A stretch of 34,330 nucleotides of DNA from Candidatus Nitrosopumilus sp. (GCA_029941825.1 JAPYTM010000002.1:1-34330), one strand, 5' to 3'; shown: positions 23,802 through 32,419, numbered from the stretch's first letter. Notes: a model not told the origin generated them from the sequence alone. Program-made: numbers and translations.

Positions 23802-24782
23802 TTACACACTTCTCTTAACTACAAAATCCAATAATGTGATTAATTCTGATTTAGCAGAACCTGAGTATTTTGATAATGATTTTTTTGCCTTTTCTGAATA
23901 TTTTTGTGCCTGTCCTCTTACACTTTCCTCAATTCCTAATGATCTTATTACTTCTACTGCTTTGTTGAGGTCTTTTCTTGTTACTTTTGAATTGCCAAAT
24001 GCTTTTAGAATTATTTTTTTATCTTTACCTTTTGCTAATTTAATTGCCATGAGAATTGGCAATGATTTTTTCCCTTCTCTCAAATCATTTCCAACTGGTT
24101 TTTTGGTAACTTTAGGATCTCCCATGACTCCTATTAGATCATCTGTAATTTGAAACGCAATTCCCAAATTTCTTCCAAATGATGAGAGATTTGAAACATC
24201 CTTTGATTTGTTTGATGCACAAATTGCACCCATTGCACAAGATACATCAAATAATGCTGCAGTTTTTTTACCAATCATAGTAATGTAATCTGCCTGTGAT
24301 GGAATTTTTCTTTCTTCGGCCATTTTGATATCTAATAATTGACCTTCACAAATATCTACACAAGCTTTGGCAAGTTTTGATACCAGTTGCATAGTTGCAC
24401 TATCTGATAATTTTGAATTAGAAATTATTTGAAATGCTTTTGAAAATAACACATCACCTGCAAGAATTGCAAGTGGCATTCCATATTTTTTATGGACTGT
24501 TGGAACTCCATGACGCATTTCATCATTATCCATTATATCATCATGAACCAAACTAAAATTATGAACCATTTCTACTGCACTTGCAGCATTCATGGCATTG
24601 GAACTTTTTCCACCTAGAATTTGACAACTTTGAATTACCATGTATGGTCTTAGTCTTTTACCTCCGTGAATAATCAAATGCCCTGCTGCATCATAGAGTT
24701 TTTTTGGATTTCCTTTTAATTTTGAATTAAGATATCTATTTACTTTTTCTGCATTTTTTTCAATCTGTTTAGTTTTTTTCAT
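23802..24782 (-). CDS. Geranylgeranyl diphosphate synthase type polyprenyl transferase
   Basis: 326 residues. Motifs: GGKRLRPYMV (about 40-49), first Asp-rich HDDIMDNDEMRHG (about 76-88) preceded by Phe five residues upstream (HNFSLVHDD), and second region ITDDLIGVMGD (about 211-221). The pattern fits archaeal C20 (GGPP) synthases, which supply the chains of ether lipids. It overlaps the idi-like gene by 14 nt in the lipid-precursor cluster, which supports that role. C20 versus C25 product is not certain. Confidence 0.92.
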   Translation of the reverse strand: MKKTKQIEKNAEKVNRYLNSKLKGNPKKLYDAAGHLIIHGGKRLRPYMVIQSCQILGGKSSNAMNAASAVEMVHNFSLVHDDIMDNDEMRHGVPTVHKKYGMPLAILAGDVLFSKAFQIISNSKLSDSATMQLVSKLAKACVDICEGQLLDIKMAEERKIPSQADYITMIGKKTAALFDVSCAMGAICASNKSKDVSNLSSFGRNLGIAFQITDDLIGVMGDPKVTKKPVGNDLREGKKSLPILMAIKLAKGKDKKIILKAFGNSKVTRKDLNKAVEVIRSLGIEESVRGQAQKYSEKAKKSLSKYSGSAKSELITLLDFVVKRSV

Positions 24783-25419
24783 TTACTAACCTCCATTTTT
24801 CTTCTGGTAGATGAACTTTGATTGCATCTAACAATCCTTCCTGAACTTTACTATTCATCCATGTGAATAATACATTTGCATGCTTATCAAGCATGGATTT
24901 ATCTGATTTTTTTAATAATTTTAATGCGATTAACATCCATGGACAATAAATTTTGGGATTTATCTTTATTTCAGAAATCAATTCATCTGCAGAAATCCAT
25001 TTGATTTCATCTATTTCACCCTCAATTTCTTTTAGTTCTGTAGATTCATCAATTACTCCAATCAATGTTCCACAAATTTCATTTTCAGAACCTATATCTT
25101 TGTAAGGAACATGATATTCAAATTTATGTAAATAATCTAATTTTCCTTCAATCCCTAATTCTTCGGGCATTCTTCTTTCTCCTGATGAGACAAAAGTTTC
25201 TGATTCTCTTGGATGGCTGGCAAATGTTCCATCCCAATCTCCAGACCATAACATTTTTCCTTTTGCTCTTTTTGTAAGTACTAGTCTTCCATTTTTATCA
25301 AATAATAAAGCCGTAAATGCTCTATGTAATTTTCCATTTGGTAAATGGCATTTTACTTTCTCTTCAGTACCAATTGCATTATCATTCTCATCAACTAAGA
25401 TTACTAAGTCCTCAGGCAT
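24769..25419 (-). CDS. Type I IPP isomerase homologue lacking the catalytic Cys
   Basis: 216 residues from the ATG at 25419, which has AGGGGA about 7 nt upstream; an in-frame TTG at 25449 is less likely. The fold is clearly type I isopentenyl-diphosphate isomerase. Numbered from this start, His25 and His32 (KCHLPNGKLHRAF), His69 (ASHP) and the two Glu of ENEICG match the E. coli metal ligands, and CPWM keeps the active-site Trp. A Nudix-like RxxPEELG follows. But the position of E. coli Cys67 (SVCGHP) is Ala here (TFASHP; codon GCC). In E. coli this Cys is essential. The protein may isomerise by another route, or be a Nudix hydrolase acting on IPP. It overlaps ipk and the GGPP synthase gene, so it belongs to isoprenoid synthesis. 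Confidence 0.85.
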   Translation of the reverse strand: MPEDLVILVDENDNAIGTEEKVKCHLPNGKLHRAFTALLFDKNGRLVLTKRAKGKMLWSGDWDGTFASHPRESETFVSSGERRMPEELGIEGKLDYLHKFEYHVPYKDIGSENEICGTLIGVIDESTELKEIEGEIDEIKWISADELISEIKINPKIYCPWMLIALKLLKKSDKSMLDKHANVLFTWMNSKVQEGLLDAIKVHLPEEKWRLVNEKN

Positions 25420-26164
25420 TTCTTTTCCCCTTAAATAAAGTCCCTTCAAATTTCTTATTTTTAACAGCCTTTACAATTCTTTCTGGTTTGTTACCATTGA
25501 CAAAAAATACATTCATACCCATTTTTGCAATTTTTAATGCTTCTTCAACTTTCCTGGTCATTCCTCCTGTAACATCCATCACATTTTCTGAAATTATTGG
25601 ATGTTCTTCTTTTAATTCATAAATTAATTTTTTTGATTTAAGATCTGAATACAACCCATCTTCATTTAATGCAAATATGCTTAATCTTGGTCTTAGAATT
25701 TTTGCAAGATGTGTCATAATTTTATCTCCTGATAGAATGTATGTTTTTTTCTGACCAAACCATAATGCATCTCCAAATGTTACTGGAATCATACCTGATT
25801 TTGCAATTTTTTCAATTTCTTTGACTTTTTTTACAATTGGTTTATTCCCTGTCATAAAATCAGTAGGTGGAAGACAGTACGGGGATAGTTTATTTTTTAA
25901 TAAAGAATCTAAAATTATTTTGTTTAACTCAATCATAGAATTTTTAATTATTGCTACTCCTCTAAGATCGTATTTTTTTTCTTTTGTATGCATATCATAT
26001 TTTACAGACCAATAATGTCCATAGGATCCGCCGCCGTGAACGATAATTATTGACTCATTTATTTTTCTTAAACTTTTTACAAGGTTATCTATTGTTTTTT
26101 TCTTAGGTGTTAGTGGTTTTTCTTTATTTGTAATTATTGAACCGCCTAATTTTATCAGAATCAT
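25412..26164 (-). CDS. Isopentenyl phosphate kinase (IPK)
   Basis: 250 residues of the amino acid kinase fold. Seen: MILIKLGGSIITNK (about 1-14), the glycine loop IVHGGGSYGHYWS (about 42-54) with the His that in IPK contacts the substrate phosphate, FGDALW (about 129-134), ILSGDKIMTHLA (about 142) and DVTGGMTRKVEEALK (about 194-208). It phosphorylates isopentenyl phosphate to IPP, the last step of the archaeal mevalonate route. It starts 23 nt after mvk and overlaps the idi-like gene by 8 nt. Glutamate or carbamate kinase is excluded by motifs and neighbours. Confidence 0.92.
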   Translation of the reverse strand: MILIKLGGSIITNKEKPLTPKKKTIDNLVKSLRKINESIIIVHGGGSYGHYWSVKYDMHTKEKKYDLRGVAIIKNSMIELNKIILDSLLKNKLSPYCLPPTDFMTGNKPIVKKVKEIEKIAKSGMIPVTFGDALWFGQKKTYILSGDKIMTHLAKILRPRLSIFALNEDGLYSDLKSKKLIYELKEEHPIISENVMDVTGGMTRKVEEALKIAKMGMNVFFVNGNKPERIVKAVKNKKFEGTLFKGKRNA

Positions 26165-26187
26165 GATGTTTCAAAATATCTGATCAA

Positions 26188-27129
26188 TTAAAAAGTATTC
26201 AGTCCTTCTAGATCTATTTTTACTGAAAAGCATTCATAATTTTTATTTCTGAATTGATTTATTGTTTCATTCAAATTTGTATCATCAGTCAAGGCAAATA
26301 CACATCCTCCTCCACCAGCTCCTGTGATTTTTGCACCAAAAGATGATTCTTTTCCAATCTGTATCATTTTTCTAATTTTTTCATTTGATATTCCAATAGT
26401 TTCGAGGTATCTTTGATTTTCATTAATTTTCTCCCCTAACCCTTTAATGTTATTTTTTTTTAACAATTCCAAAACGTCTTCAACTAATTTTCCTTCATTT
26501 TTACACAGATTTGAAAATTCATCTTCATTTTTTTCTTTAAATGATTTTACATCTTTGACTATTAATTCTGTAGAATGTTTGATGTTGGAATTTGCAATAA
26601 CTAGGTGAAACTTAGGCTCAAATTTTATTTTTGAAAACCCATTTTCTTTATCATATTGCATAATTCCTCCAAATGTACAAATCGTACAATCTGCTCCTGA
26701 TGTATTTTGAAAAATTGTTTTTTCAGCTTCAATCGCTAATTTCAAAATTTCTTCTTTTGGTGTATCTGAAAACAGTCTAGAAATTGCAGCTGCTCCTGCA
26801 ACACAACATGCAGATGAAGAACCTAATCCTACGCCTAATGGAATTTCTGATTCAACTTTAATTTTAATTCCTATATTTTTATTTTGAATTATTTTGTTTG
26901 CTAAATAATAAAATGGTTTTAATGGCGATTTAATTTTTGAAATATCTTTGTTTGGTTCTAATTCTAAATTTCCAATATTTGATTTAATCAAAATTTTATT
27001 TTCTTTAATTTTCTCAGCAGTAACTGTAATTCTTTTGTCAATTGAACACAAAATAGCTTTAACTCCATATACCACAAAATGTTCTCCAAAAAGAATTACT
27101 TTTCCTGGTGCTGAAGCTTTAGATTCCAA
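26188..27129 (-). CDS. mvk: Mevalonate kinase
   Basis: 313 residues, GHMP kinase family. Motifs: SAPGKVILFGEHFVVYG at the start, the ATP loop PLGVGLGSSSACC (about 97-109) and TGAGGGGCVFALTDD (about 269-283). It makes mevalonate 5-phosphate; in most archaea the next steps are a dehydratase and a decarboxylase that lead to isopentenyl phosphate for IPK. The start is TTG (27127-27129); no ATG occurs before the conserved motif. 23 nt after rpsB. Confidence 0.94.
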   Translation of the reverse strand: MESKASAPGKVILFGEHFVVYGVKAILCSIDKRITVTAEKIKENKILIKSNIGNLELEPNKDISKIKSPLKPFYYLANKIIQNKNIGIKIKVESEIPLGVGLGSSSACCVAGAAAISRLFSDTPKEEILKLAIEAEKTIFQNTSGADCTICTFGGIMQYDKENGFSKIKFEPKFHLVIANSNIKHSTELIVKDVKSFKEKNEDEFSNLCKNEGKLVEDVLELLKKNNIKGLGEKINENQRYLETIGISNEKIRKMIQIGKESSFGAKITGAGGGGCVFALTDDTNLNETINQFRNKNYECFSVKIDLEGLNTF

Positions 27130-27152
27130 GTAAATACAAAAACACTATTGAT

Positions 27153-27776
27153 TTATTCGATTTCCTCTTCGGTAATCTTTGTTTCAAAATCATCGATTTC
27201 ATATTTCATCGATTCATTTTCTTTTAGTTCTCCTCTTTCAATGAGAATTTGACGTACCAATAACCAGTAAACAGTTGCTAAAGCTTTTCTTCCTCTATTG
27301 TTTGCTGGAATAATCACATCCAAATTTGATGTAATGTTATCTGTATTTGCAATTCCTATAACTGGAATACCTGCATTTGTTGCCTCAATAATTGCTTGTT
27401 CATCAACTTGAGGATCTGAAATAAAGACTAATTTTGGTTCAATGTAATATGGTAATGATGGATTTGTTAGAGTACCTGGCATGAATCTTCCAAGTAATTT
27501 CTTTGAATCTAACATTTCACAGAATTTCTCAATTGGTGTTTCTGCATATTGTCTACCTGAACAAACGATAAGTTTGTCTGTTCCTAATCTATTGATAAAT
27601 TTGGCTGCAGTTTTTATTTTTTCTAATGTAATGTCTATGTCAAGCATGTACAATCCTTCTGGACTAGCTTGTGTGATGAATGATTTCATAAATTTTGTTT
27701 TTACTTGAGTACCTACTCTAATTCCTGTGGTTAGAACCTTCTTTTTGATATCTGTTGGTTCAGCTTGTTGACTCAT
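27153..27776 (-). CDS. rpsB: Ribosomal protein S2 (uS2)
   Basis: 207 residues, archaeal S2 length. Seen: VLTTGIRVGTQVKTKFM near the start, EGLYMLDIDITLEKIKTAA (about 41-59), LIVCSGRQYAETP (about 69-81), FMPGTLTNPSLPYYIEPKL (about 97-115) and VIGIANTDNITSNLD (about 139-153). It is part of the small ribosomal subunit. The C-terminal tail is acidic. ATG start, 7 nt after eno. Confidence 0.97.
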   Translation of the reverse strand: MSQQAEPTDIKKKVLTTGIRVGTQVKTKFMKSFITQASPEGLYMLDIDITLEKIKTAAKFINRLGTDKLIVCSGRQYAETPIEKFCEMLDSKKLLGRFMPGTLTNPSLPYYIEPKLVFISDPQVDEQAIIEATNAGIPVIGIANTDNITSNLDVIIPANNRGRKALATVYWLLVRQILIERGELKENESMKYEIDDFETKITEEEIE

Positions 27777-27783
27777 GACGATT

Positions 27784-29022
27784 TTAAATCTCTGCCATAC
27801 CGCGTATTAAACCATGCCCTGATAGACGTAATAATTCATTAAGTTTAGCTACTCTTTCTCCTCCAACGATGCCAACTTTGAGCATTTTTGACTTTGTTGC
27901 TATTCCTATGTGGGATATTTGTGAATCAATTGATTCACCCGATCTGTGTGATGTGATTAATCTGATATTATTTTGATTTGCCACATTAGCAAATTCAAGA
28001 GCGTCATAAAGGCTCCCTGCTTGGTTAACTTTTAGAATTGCAGCATTACATGATTTTGAATCAATTGCTTTTGTTAGAATATCTTTGTTTGTAACTATCA
28101 AATCATCCCCTGTAATCAAAACATTTGGAAATTTGGCAGTTAGTTCTGACATATCTTGAAATGCTTCTTCATGAACTGCATCTTCTGCATAAATTAATTT
28201 ATATTTTTCAATAATGTTTGCTGCAAAATCAATTTGTTCTCCAGTAGAATTTTCAAATCCAGCTCTATCGTAAACATACTTTTGTTTTTCTTCATTCCAT
28301 TGTGTGGATGCTGCAAAGTCTACTCCTATTGATACTTCTTTTCCTAACGTGAATCCTAAACTCTCACAAGCCTTTACCGAAATCTCTAGAGCCTTCTGAT
28401 TTTCTAATTTTGGTGCCCATCCTCCTTCATCACCTCTTCCGTTTGTAAAGTTTGGATCTTCTTTTTCTAAAATACTGCGTAATTCTTTGTGTACTGCTAA
28501 ATTGGTTTCAATGGCTTCTTCAATAGTTTTTGAACCTGTTGCACAAATTAAAATTTCTTGAATATCTGGAGTTCCAGGTCCTGCATGTGCACCACCACCT
28601 AAAATATTTCCTAACGGAAATGGAAATTTGAATGATGATTCTGATGATAATGTCTTAAACAATGGGTCTCCTGCAGCTTTTGATGCTGATTCAGTTGATG
28701 CAATTGTAATTGCAAAAGCTAGTGCTCCTCCAATGATTGAATAGTTTACAGAGTTATCCAAACCTTTCAAAGTATCGTGGATGGATTTTAAATCTGAAGA
28801 TTCTAATCCGATAAATTTTTGATAATTTTCTTTTAAAATTCTAAGACTTTCTTCAGGTTTTCCTTTTGGAAAACTCACTGCTTCATATTTTCCAACACTT
28901 GCACCCGAAGGGGCACAAACTCTTCCTAGAAATTTTCCATCTGATTCAACATCTACCTCAATTGTTTTACTACCTCTACTATTGTATAGAATACGTCCTT
29001 CAATTGAAGTAATTTTAGACAA
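27784..29022 (-). CDS. eno: Enolase
   Basis: 412 residues. Seen: ILYNSRGSKTIEVDV (about 10-24), the substrate loop GGGAHAGPGTPDIQE (about 143-157), GDEGGWAPKLE (about 202), the metal ligand region GVDFAAS, GDDLIVTN (about 304-311), the catalytic Lys in LKVNQAGSL (about 333-341) and SHRSGES (about 363-369). It interconverts 2-phosphoglycerate and phosphoenolpyruvate. Start is TTG at 29022, 1 nt after the rpoN stop codon, implying coupled translation. The enolase-rpoN-rpsB arrangement is common in archaea. Confidence 0.96.
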   Translation of the reverse strand: MSKITSIEGRILYNSRGSKTIEVDVESDGKFLGRVCAPSGASVGKYEAVSFPKGKPEESLRILKENYQKFIGLESSDLKSIHDTLKGLDNSVNYSIIGGALAFAITIASTESASKAAGDPLFKTLSSESSFKFPFPLGNILGGGAHAGPGTPDIQEILICATGSKTIEEAIETNLAVHKELRSILEKEDPNFTNGRGDEGGWAPKLENQKALEISVKACESLGFTLGKEVSIGVDFAASTQWNEEKQKYVYDRAGFENSTGEQIDFAANIIEKYKLIYAEDAVHEEAFQDMSELTAKFPNVLITGDDLIVTNKDILTKAIDSKSCNAAILKVNQAGSLYDALEFANVANQNNIRLITSHRSGESIDSQISHIGIATKSKMLKVGIVGGERVAKLNELLRLSGHGLIRGMAEI

Positions 29023-29023
29023 G

Positions 29024-29260
29024 TTAGTCTAGTTCAGATTGAACTTCTTGTCTTCTTCTTTCAATTGCTTCATAAAATGGAATTACTTGTTGAATTGATT
29101 CTACAGTAGTCAAAAGCATTCGTCTGCAACAGTATCTCTCCATTTTCAAAGAATCAAGAACCTTTGTTGCATCTTCTCCTGCTTTGATTTTATTTTGAAA
29201 ATCCTCAAATTTATCGGCAACTACATTTCCACATGTAAAGCATCTAACAGGAACTAACAT
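29024..29260 (-). CDS. rpoN: RNA polymerase subunit N (Rpb10)
   Basis: 78 residues. The zinc ribbon is typical: RCFTCGN (Cys7, Cys10) and ERYCCRRML (Cys44-Cys45), the Rpb10 CX2CG...CCR pattern. It helps assemble RNA polymerase. ATG at 29260 with a TATA-like element about 27 nt upstream (29283-29291) that also fits the divergent tRNA-Leu. First gene of the long run that leads into lipid-precursor genes. Confidence 0.96.
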   Translation of the reverse strand: MLVPVRCFTCGNVVADKFEDFQNKIKAGEDATKVLDSLKMERYCCRRMLLTTVESIQQVIPFYEAIERRRQEVQSELD

Positions 29261-29282
29261 ACGAACAAAAAATCATCAAGGA

Positions 29283-29291
29283 TTATAAAAA
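29283..29291. promoter_or_regulatory. Candidate shared TATA element for rpoN operon and tRNA-Leu
   Basis: TTATAAAAA, centred at 29287: 25 nt before the tRNA-Leu 5' end (29312) and 27 nt before the rpoN ATG (29260). It is the only good TATA-like word in the 51-nt spacer. Confidence 0.5.
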
Positions 29292-29311
29292 CCATACAAG
29301 AAAATTTTGTT

Positions 29312-29396
29312 GCGGGTGTCGCCCAGCCTGGCCAAAGGCGCTAGCTTGAGGGGCTAGTCTCTTAGGAGTACGTGGGTTCAAATCCCATCGCCCGCA
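29312..29396 (+). tRNA. tRNA-Leu (GAG anticodon)
   Basis: 85 nt with a long class II variable arm. Acceptor GCGGGTG pairs with CGCCCGC (one G-T pair); anticodon stem CTAGC/GCTAG encloses TTGAGGG, anticodon GAG (reads CTC/CTT); T arm GTGGGTTCAAATCCCAT; discriminator A29396, needed for leucine identity. No intron and no encoded CCA. Confidence 0.96.
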
Positions 29397-29411
29397 TATA
29401 TTATTTTAAAA

Positions 29412-30035
29412 TTATTTCTCTAGTTTCTGCAAAATTTGTATTAGTTCAGTTCGTCTACGTTCTTCTGTAATGATAGATCTAACATCATCTACAAGAATTC
29501 TATTTACATCAATTTTTCTTCTAGCTTCTTTTACTACTTTATCATACATTGAAAAAGTGTAAAGATGAAGATAGAGATTTTCCATTATCTCAAAAATTTT
29601 TGTTGCATCATCAACATCCCCAATTCTGATTTTATCAAATACCATTCTTTTTAATTCACCAACACAGTCTAGTAATCCTAAAACATATGATTCTGGCATT
29701 ACAGATAATTTTTTATCTGAAGGAATTTGTTTTTTTTCAACAATTGCAATAAGACATGCAGCTTCCACAAATTCTTGTTCAGGGGTAATTAAATATCTCC
29801 TTAGTTGACCCGTTGCTTTTTTCTTATATTTTTTTAAGAGTACCTCCGCTTGTTTTAAATTATTTTTCCCTGTTTTCAACTCCCCTTTATGAACTGCAAT
29901 AATTGATCTGCTACATAGAATTATTATTTCTCTTGTATTTTTTAATAAAAATTCTCTTGAATCTTGAACTTTTTCTAGAGATTTTGCAATTTTGTTTAGT
30001 GATGGTTTTACATTCTTTAATGTCATGCTTGACAT
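29412..30035 (-). CDS. Translin family protein
   Basis: 207 residues, all helical. Translin/TRAX features: DSREFLLKNTREIIILCSRS (about 26-45), TPEQEFVEAACL (about 83-94), GLLDCVGELKRMVFDKIRIGD (about 115-135) and YDKVVKEARRKIDVNR (about 164-179). Eukaryotic translin-TRAX (C3PO) is an oligomeric RNA-binding RNase; archaeal homologues form octamers that bind or cut RNA. The FVEA region keeps a Glu that could be a metal ligand. A second ATG at 30026 has a better TATA spacing (TTTATC near 30050-30055) than the first at 30035. Confidence 0.85.
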   Translation of the reverse strand: MSSMTLKNVKPSLNKIAKSLEKVQDSREFLLKNTREIIILCSRSIIAVHKGELKTGKNNLKQAEVLLKKYKKKATGQLRRYLITPEQEFVEAACLIAIVEKKQIPSDKKLSVMPESYVLGLLDCVGELKRMVFDKIRIGDVDDATKIFEIMENLYLHLYTFSMYDKVVKEARRKIDVNRILVDDVRSIITEERRRTELIQILQKLEK

Positions 30036-30100
30036 TGTCTGAAAACTAGGATAAAGCCGTTTGCTAAACTCTTATTTTGGTTATGATTTTCATGTAAAGT

Positions 30101-30748
30101 ATGGAAATTACAGTTGATCAAATGTATAACATTGAAAACAAAGGCCATGACATGGGCTTTTTAAAAAAATTTATGATGGAAAATGCAGGAGCTGCTGCAG
30201 TTCGACGATTAGTAAATAAACTTGAAAATGTAGCCTCAAAAAATATTCTAATTTTTGTAGGATTGGGAAATAATGGTGGTGATGGTTTAGTGATGGCAAG
30301 ACATCTGGTTGGTTATGGTGCAAATGTCACAGTGATACTTCTTGGTACTCCTGATAAAATCAAAACTGATGAGAGTAATTGGAATTGGTCCCTCTTACAA
30401 AAAATGCCTTCTGTGAAATTATTGTCTGGTGACACTTTTGACTTTAATTTCAAACCTGATGTGGTTATTGATGGTATTTTGGGTACGGGAATTACTGGAG
30501 ATATTAGAGAACCATATGCCTCTGCAATTAATTTTATCAATAACACAAACTGTTACAAATTTGCAGTAGATGTGCCATCTGGATTGGATCCTCAAACAGG
30601 AGAAACTGCAAATATTTTTACAAAATGTGACATGACAGTTACATTCCATAAGATGAAGCAAGGAATTCCTAAGAGAAAAGATTTGACTGGTGAACTATAT
30701 GCAGAAAAAATTGGAATTCCACCTGAAGCTGAAGAGGGAATTCTTTGA
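30101..30748 (+). CDS. nnrE: NAD(P)H-hydrate epimerase (YjeF N-terminal domain)
   Basis: 215 residues, only the epimerase domain; the dehydratase half found fused in many bacteria is absent. Seen: VDQMYNIENKGHDMG at the start, FVGLGNNGGDGLVMARHL (about 51-68), DVVIDGILGTGITGDIRE (about 122-139) and FAVDVPSGLDPQTGE (about 152-166). It repairs hydrated NADH/NADPH by epimerising the R form. TATA-like CTTATTTT (30071-30078) about 26 nt before the ATG. First gene of a three-gene operon. Confidence 0.92.
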   Translation: MEITVDQMYNIENKGHDMGFLKKFMMENAGAAAVRRLVNKLENVASKNILIFVGLGNNGGDGLVMARHLVGYGANVTVILLGTPDKIKTDESNWNWSLLQKMPSVKLLSGDTFDFNFKPDVVIDGILGTGITGDIREPYASAINFINNTNCYKFAVDVPSGLDPQTGETANIFTKCDMTVTFHKMKQGIPKRKDLTGELYAEKIGIPPEAEEGIL

Positions 30749-31353
30749 AAGTACATCAAGTCCAAGTTGGAAATATGCAAAATTTTTCTTACATTGTAGA
30801 GGATGATGAAACAAATAATGCAATCATTATAGATCCTTCATGGGATCTAATTGAATTAGAATCAATTATTAAAAAAAATGATCTAAAAGTAAAATACATT
30901 GTTAACACACATCACCATTTTGATCATACATTGGGAAATGAGGCAATGGTTGAATCAACCAAAGCTCCAATTATCCAACATGAACTTTCAGAATTAAAAT
31001 ATGATATTTCCGTAAAAGATGGTGATTTTATAGATTTTGGTAATTCAAAATTAAAAGTACTTCATACTCCTGGTCACTCTAAGGATAGTATTTGTTTGAT
31101 TGGTGATGGAAAACTTTTTTCAGGTGATACACTATTTGTTGGAAATTGTGGGAGAATAGATTTACCTGGAGGTAGTGCAAAAGAACTCTATCATAGTCTT
31201 TTTGATGTACTTTATTCATTAGAAGACGATTTGATTATGTATCCTGGGCATAATTATGGACATTCAGATGTATCTACAATTGGTCAAGAAAAAACTACTA
31301 ACATGATAATGCAAAAAAGAACTGAGCAACAGTTTATTGAAATGATGGGTTAG
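30745..31353 (+). CDS. Metallo-beta-lactamase hydrolase, GloB-like
   Basis: 202 residues. The MBL metal motif THHHFDHT (about 51-58), HTPGHSKDS (about 108-116), SGDTLFVGNCGRIDLPGG (about 125-142) and YPGHNYGHS (about 167-175) give a complete two-metal site. This subgroup hydrolyses thioesters such as hydroxyacylglutathione in bacteria; archaea lack glutathione, so the substrate differs. The start is TTG overlapping the nnrE stop (TTGA), with GAGGGA 5 nt upstream; an ATG at 30775 is a weaker option. Confidence 0.9.
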   Translation: MKVHQVQVGNMQNFSYIVEDDETNNAIIIDPSWDLIELESIIKKNDLKVKYIVNTHHHFDHTLGNEAMVESTKAPIIQHELSELKYDISVKDGDFIDFGNSKLKVLHTPGHSKDSICLIGDGKLFSGDTLFVGNCGRIDLPGGSAKELYHSLFDVLYSLEDDLIMYPGHNYGHSDVSTIGQEKTTNMIMQKRTEQQFIEMMG

Positions 31354-31360
31354 TAAAATT

Positions 31361-32419
31361 TTGGAAAATTTTAAACTATTTGGAAATATTGATCGAGCTC
31401 AAAATTTCCTTGAATCTATAAAATCTGGAAAATCTCTTTTTTCATTTGTAATTTCTTATACTGAAACCTGTGAAATTCCTGGAATTACTTTTGCAGGTGC
31501 TGATAAGAATTCTATTCAATTTACTCCACCAGCTGATGCTGAATATCTTCATTATGGATATTGTAAAACAATTGATAAAATTCCCATGACTCCTGATGGA
31601 AAACCAACTCCTGGATTATTGACAAAAACTGCTTTAGAATCATCAAGCATTCCTCATTTAACAATTAATGCTGGAAGTAAAATTTCACCACAATTGCCTT
31701 TTATTGAAACAGGATTATCTTTTGGAAAGAATATTTTAACTAAAGATGCAATGACTGATTCTCAGGTATCACATGCAGTTGATTTTGGAAGAATTGTTGG
31801 ACGAAGTTTAGCATCTTTAACTGATTGTTTGATTATTGGTGAAAGTATTCCTGGTGGAACTACTACTGCTTTAGCTGTTTTACGAGCATTTGGTTATGAT
31901 GCTAAAGTAAGTTCTAGTATTCCAGACAATCCTGTTGAATTAAAAAATAAAATTGTTGAATCTGCAATGAAACGAATAAACTCTGATCATCCATACAGTA
32001 TTGTTGCAAAAGTAGGTGATCCTATGATTCCTTTTGTTGCCGGAATGCTTAGTTCCGCATCTGGAGTTTCTAAAGTAATGTTAGCTGGTGGAACTCAAAT
32101 GAGTGCAGTGTTGGCATTTGCGTCAAAAATTGGATTTAATGAAGAAAATACCGCTATTGGAACAACTTCATACATTACTAATGATGAAAGTGCAAATTTC
32201 AAAGATCTCGTCCAGGATATAGTGGATATTCCAATAATTTCAGTAGATCCAGGCTTGAAAAATTCACGTTATTCTGGATTAAGGGCATTCTCAGAAGGAT
32301 TTGCAAAAGAAGGAGTTGGTGCAGGTGGTAGTATTATTTCATCGATGCTCAAAACAGGAAATGACTCTGCAAAATTTTTAGATTTAGTTGAAGCAGAATA
32401 TGGGAGATTATTTACTTGA
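31361..32419 (+). CDS. Archaeal CobT-like phosphoribosyltransferase (UPF0284 family)
   Basis: 352 residues. Seen: FAGADKNSIQFTPPADAE (about 46-63), TPGLLTKTALESS (about 83-95), GESIPGGTTTALAVLRAFG (about 158-176), KVGDPMIPFVAGM (about 220-232) and MLAGGTQMSAVLAFA (about 243-257). These resemble nicotinate-nucleotide:dimethylbenzimidazole phosphoribosyltransferase (CobT), which prepares the lower ligand of cobalamin; thaumarchaea make cobalamin. The start is TTG at 31361; no ATG precedes conserved sequence. It ends 8 nt into the convergent glmS gene. Confidence 0.82.
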   Translation: MENFKLFGNIDRAQNFLESIKSGKSLFSFVISYTETCEIPGITFAGADKNSIQFTPPADAEYLHYGYCKTIDKIPMTPDGKPTPGLLTKTALESSSIPHLTINAGSKISPQLPFIETGLSFGKNILTKDAMTDSQVSHAVDFGRIVGRSLASLTDCLIIGESIPGGTTTALAVLRAFGYDAKVSSSIPDNPVELKNKIVESAMKRINSDHPYSIVAKVGDPMIPFVAGMLSSASGVSKVMLAGGTQMSAVLAFASKIGFNEENTAIGTTSYITNDESANFKDLVQDIVDIPIISVDPGLKNSRYSGLRAFSEGFAKEGVGAGGSIISSMLKTGNDSAKFLDLVEAEYGRLFT

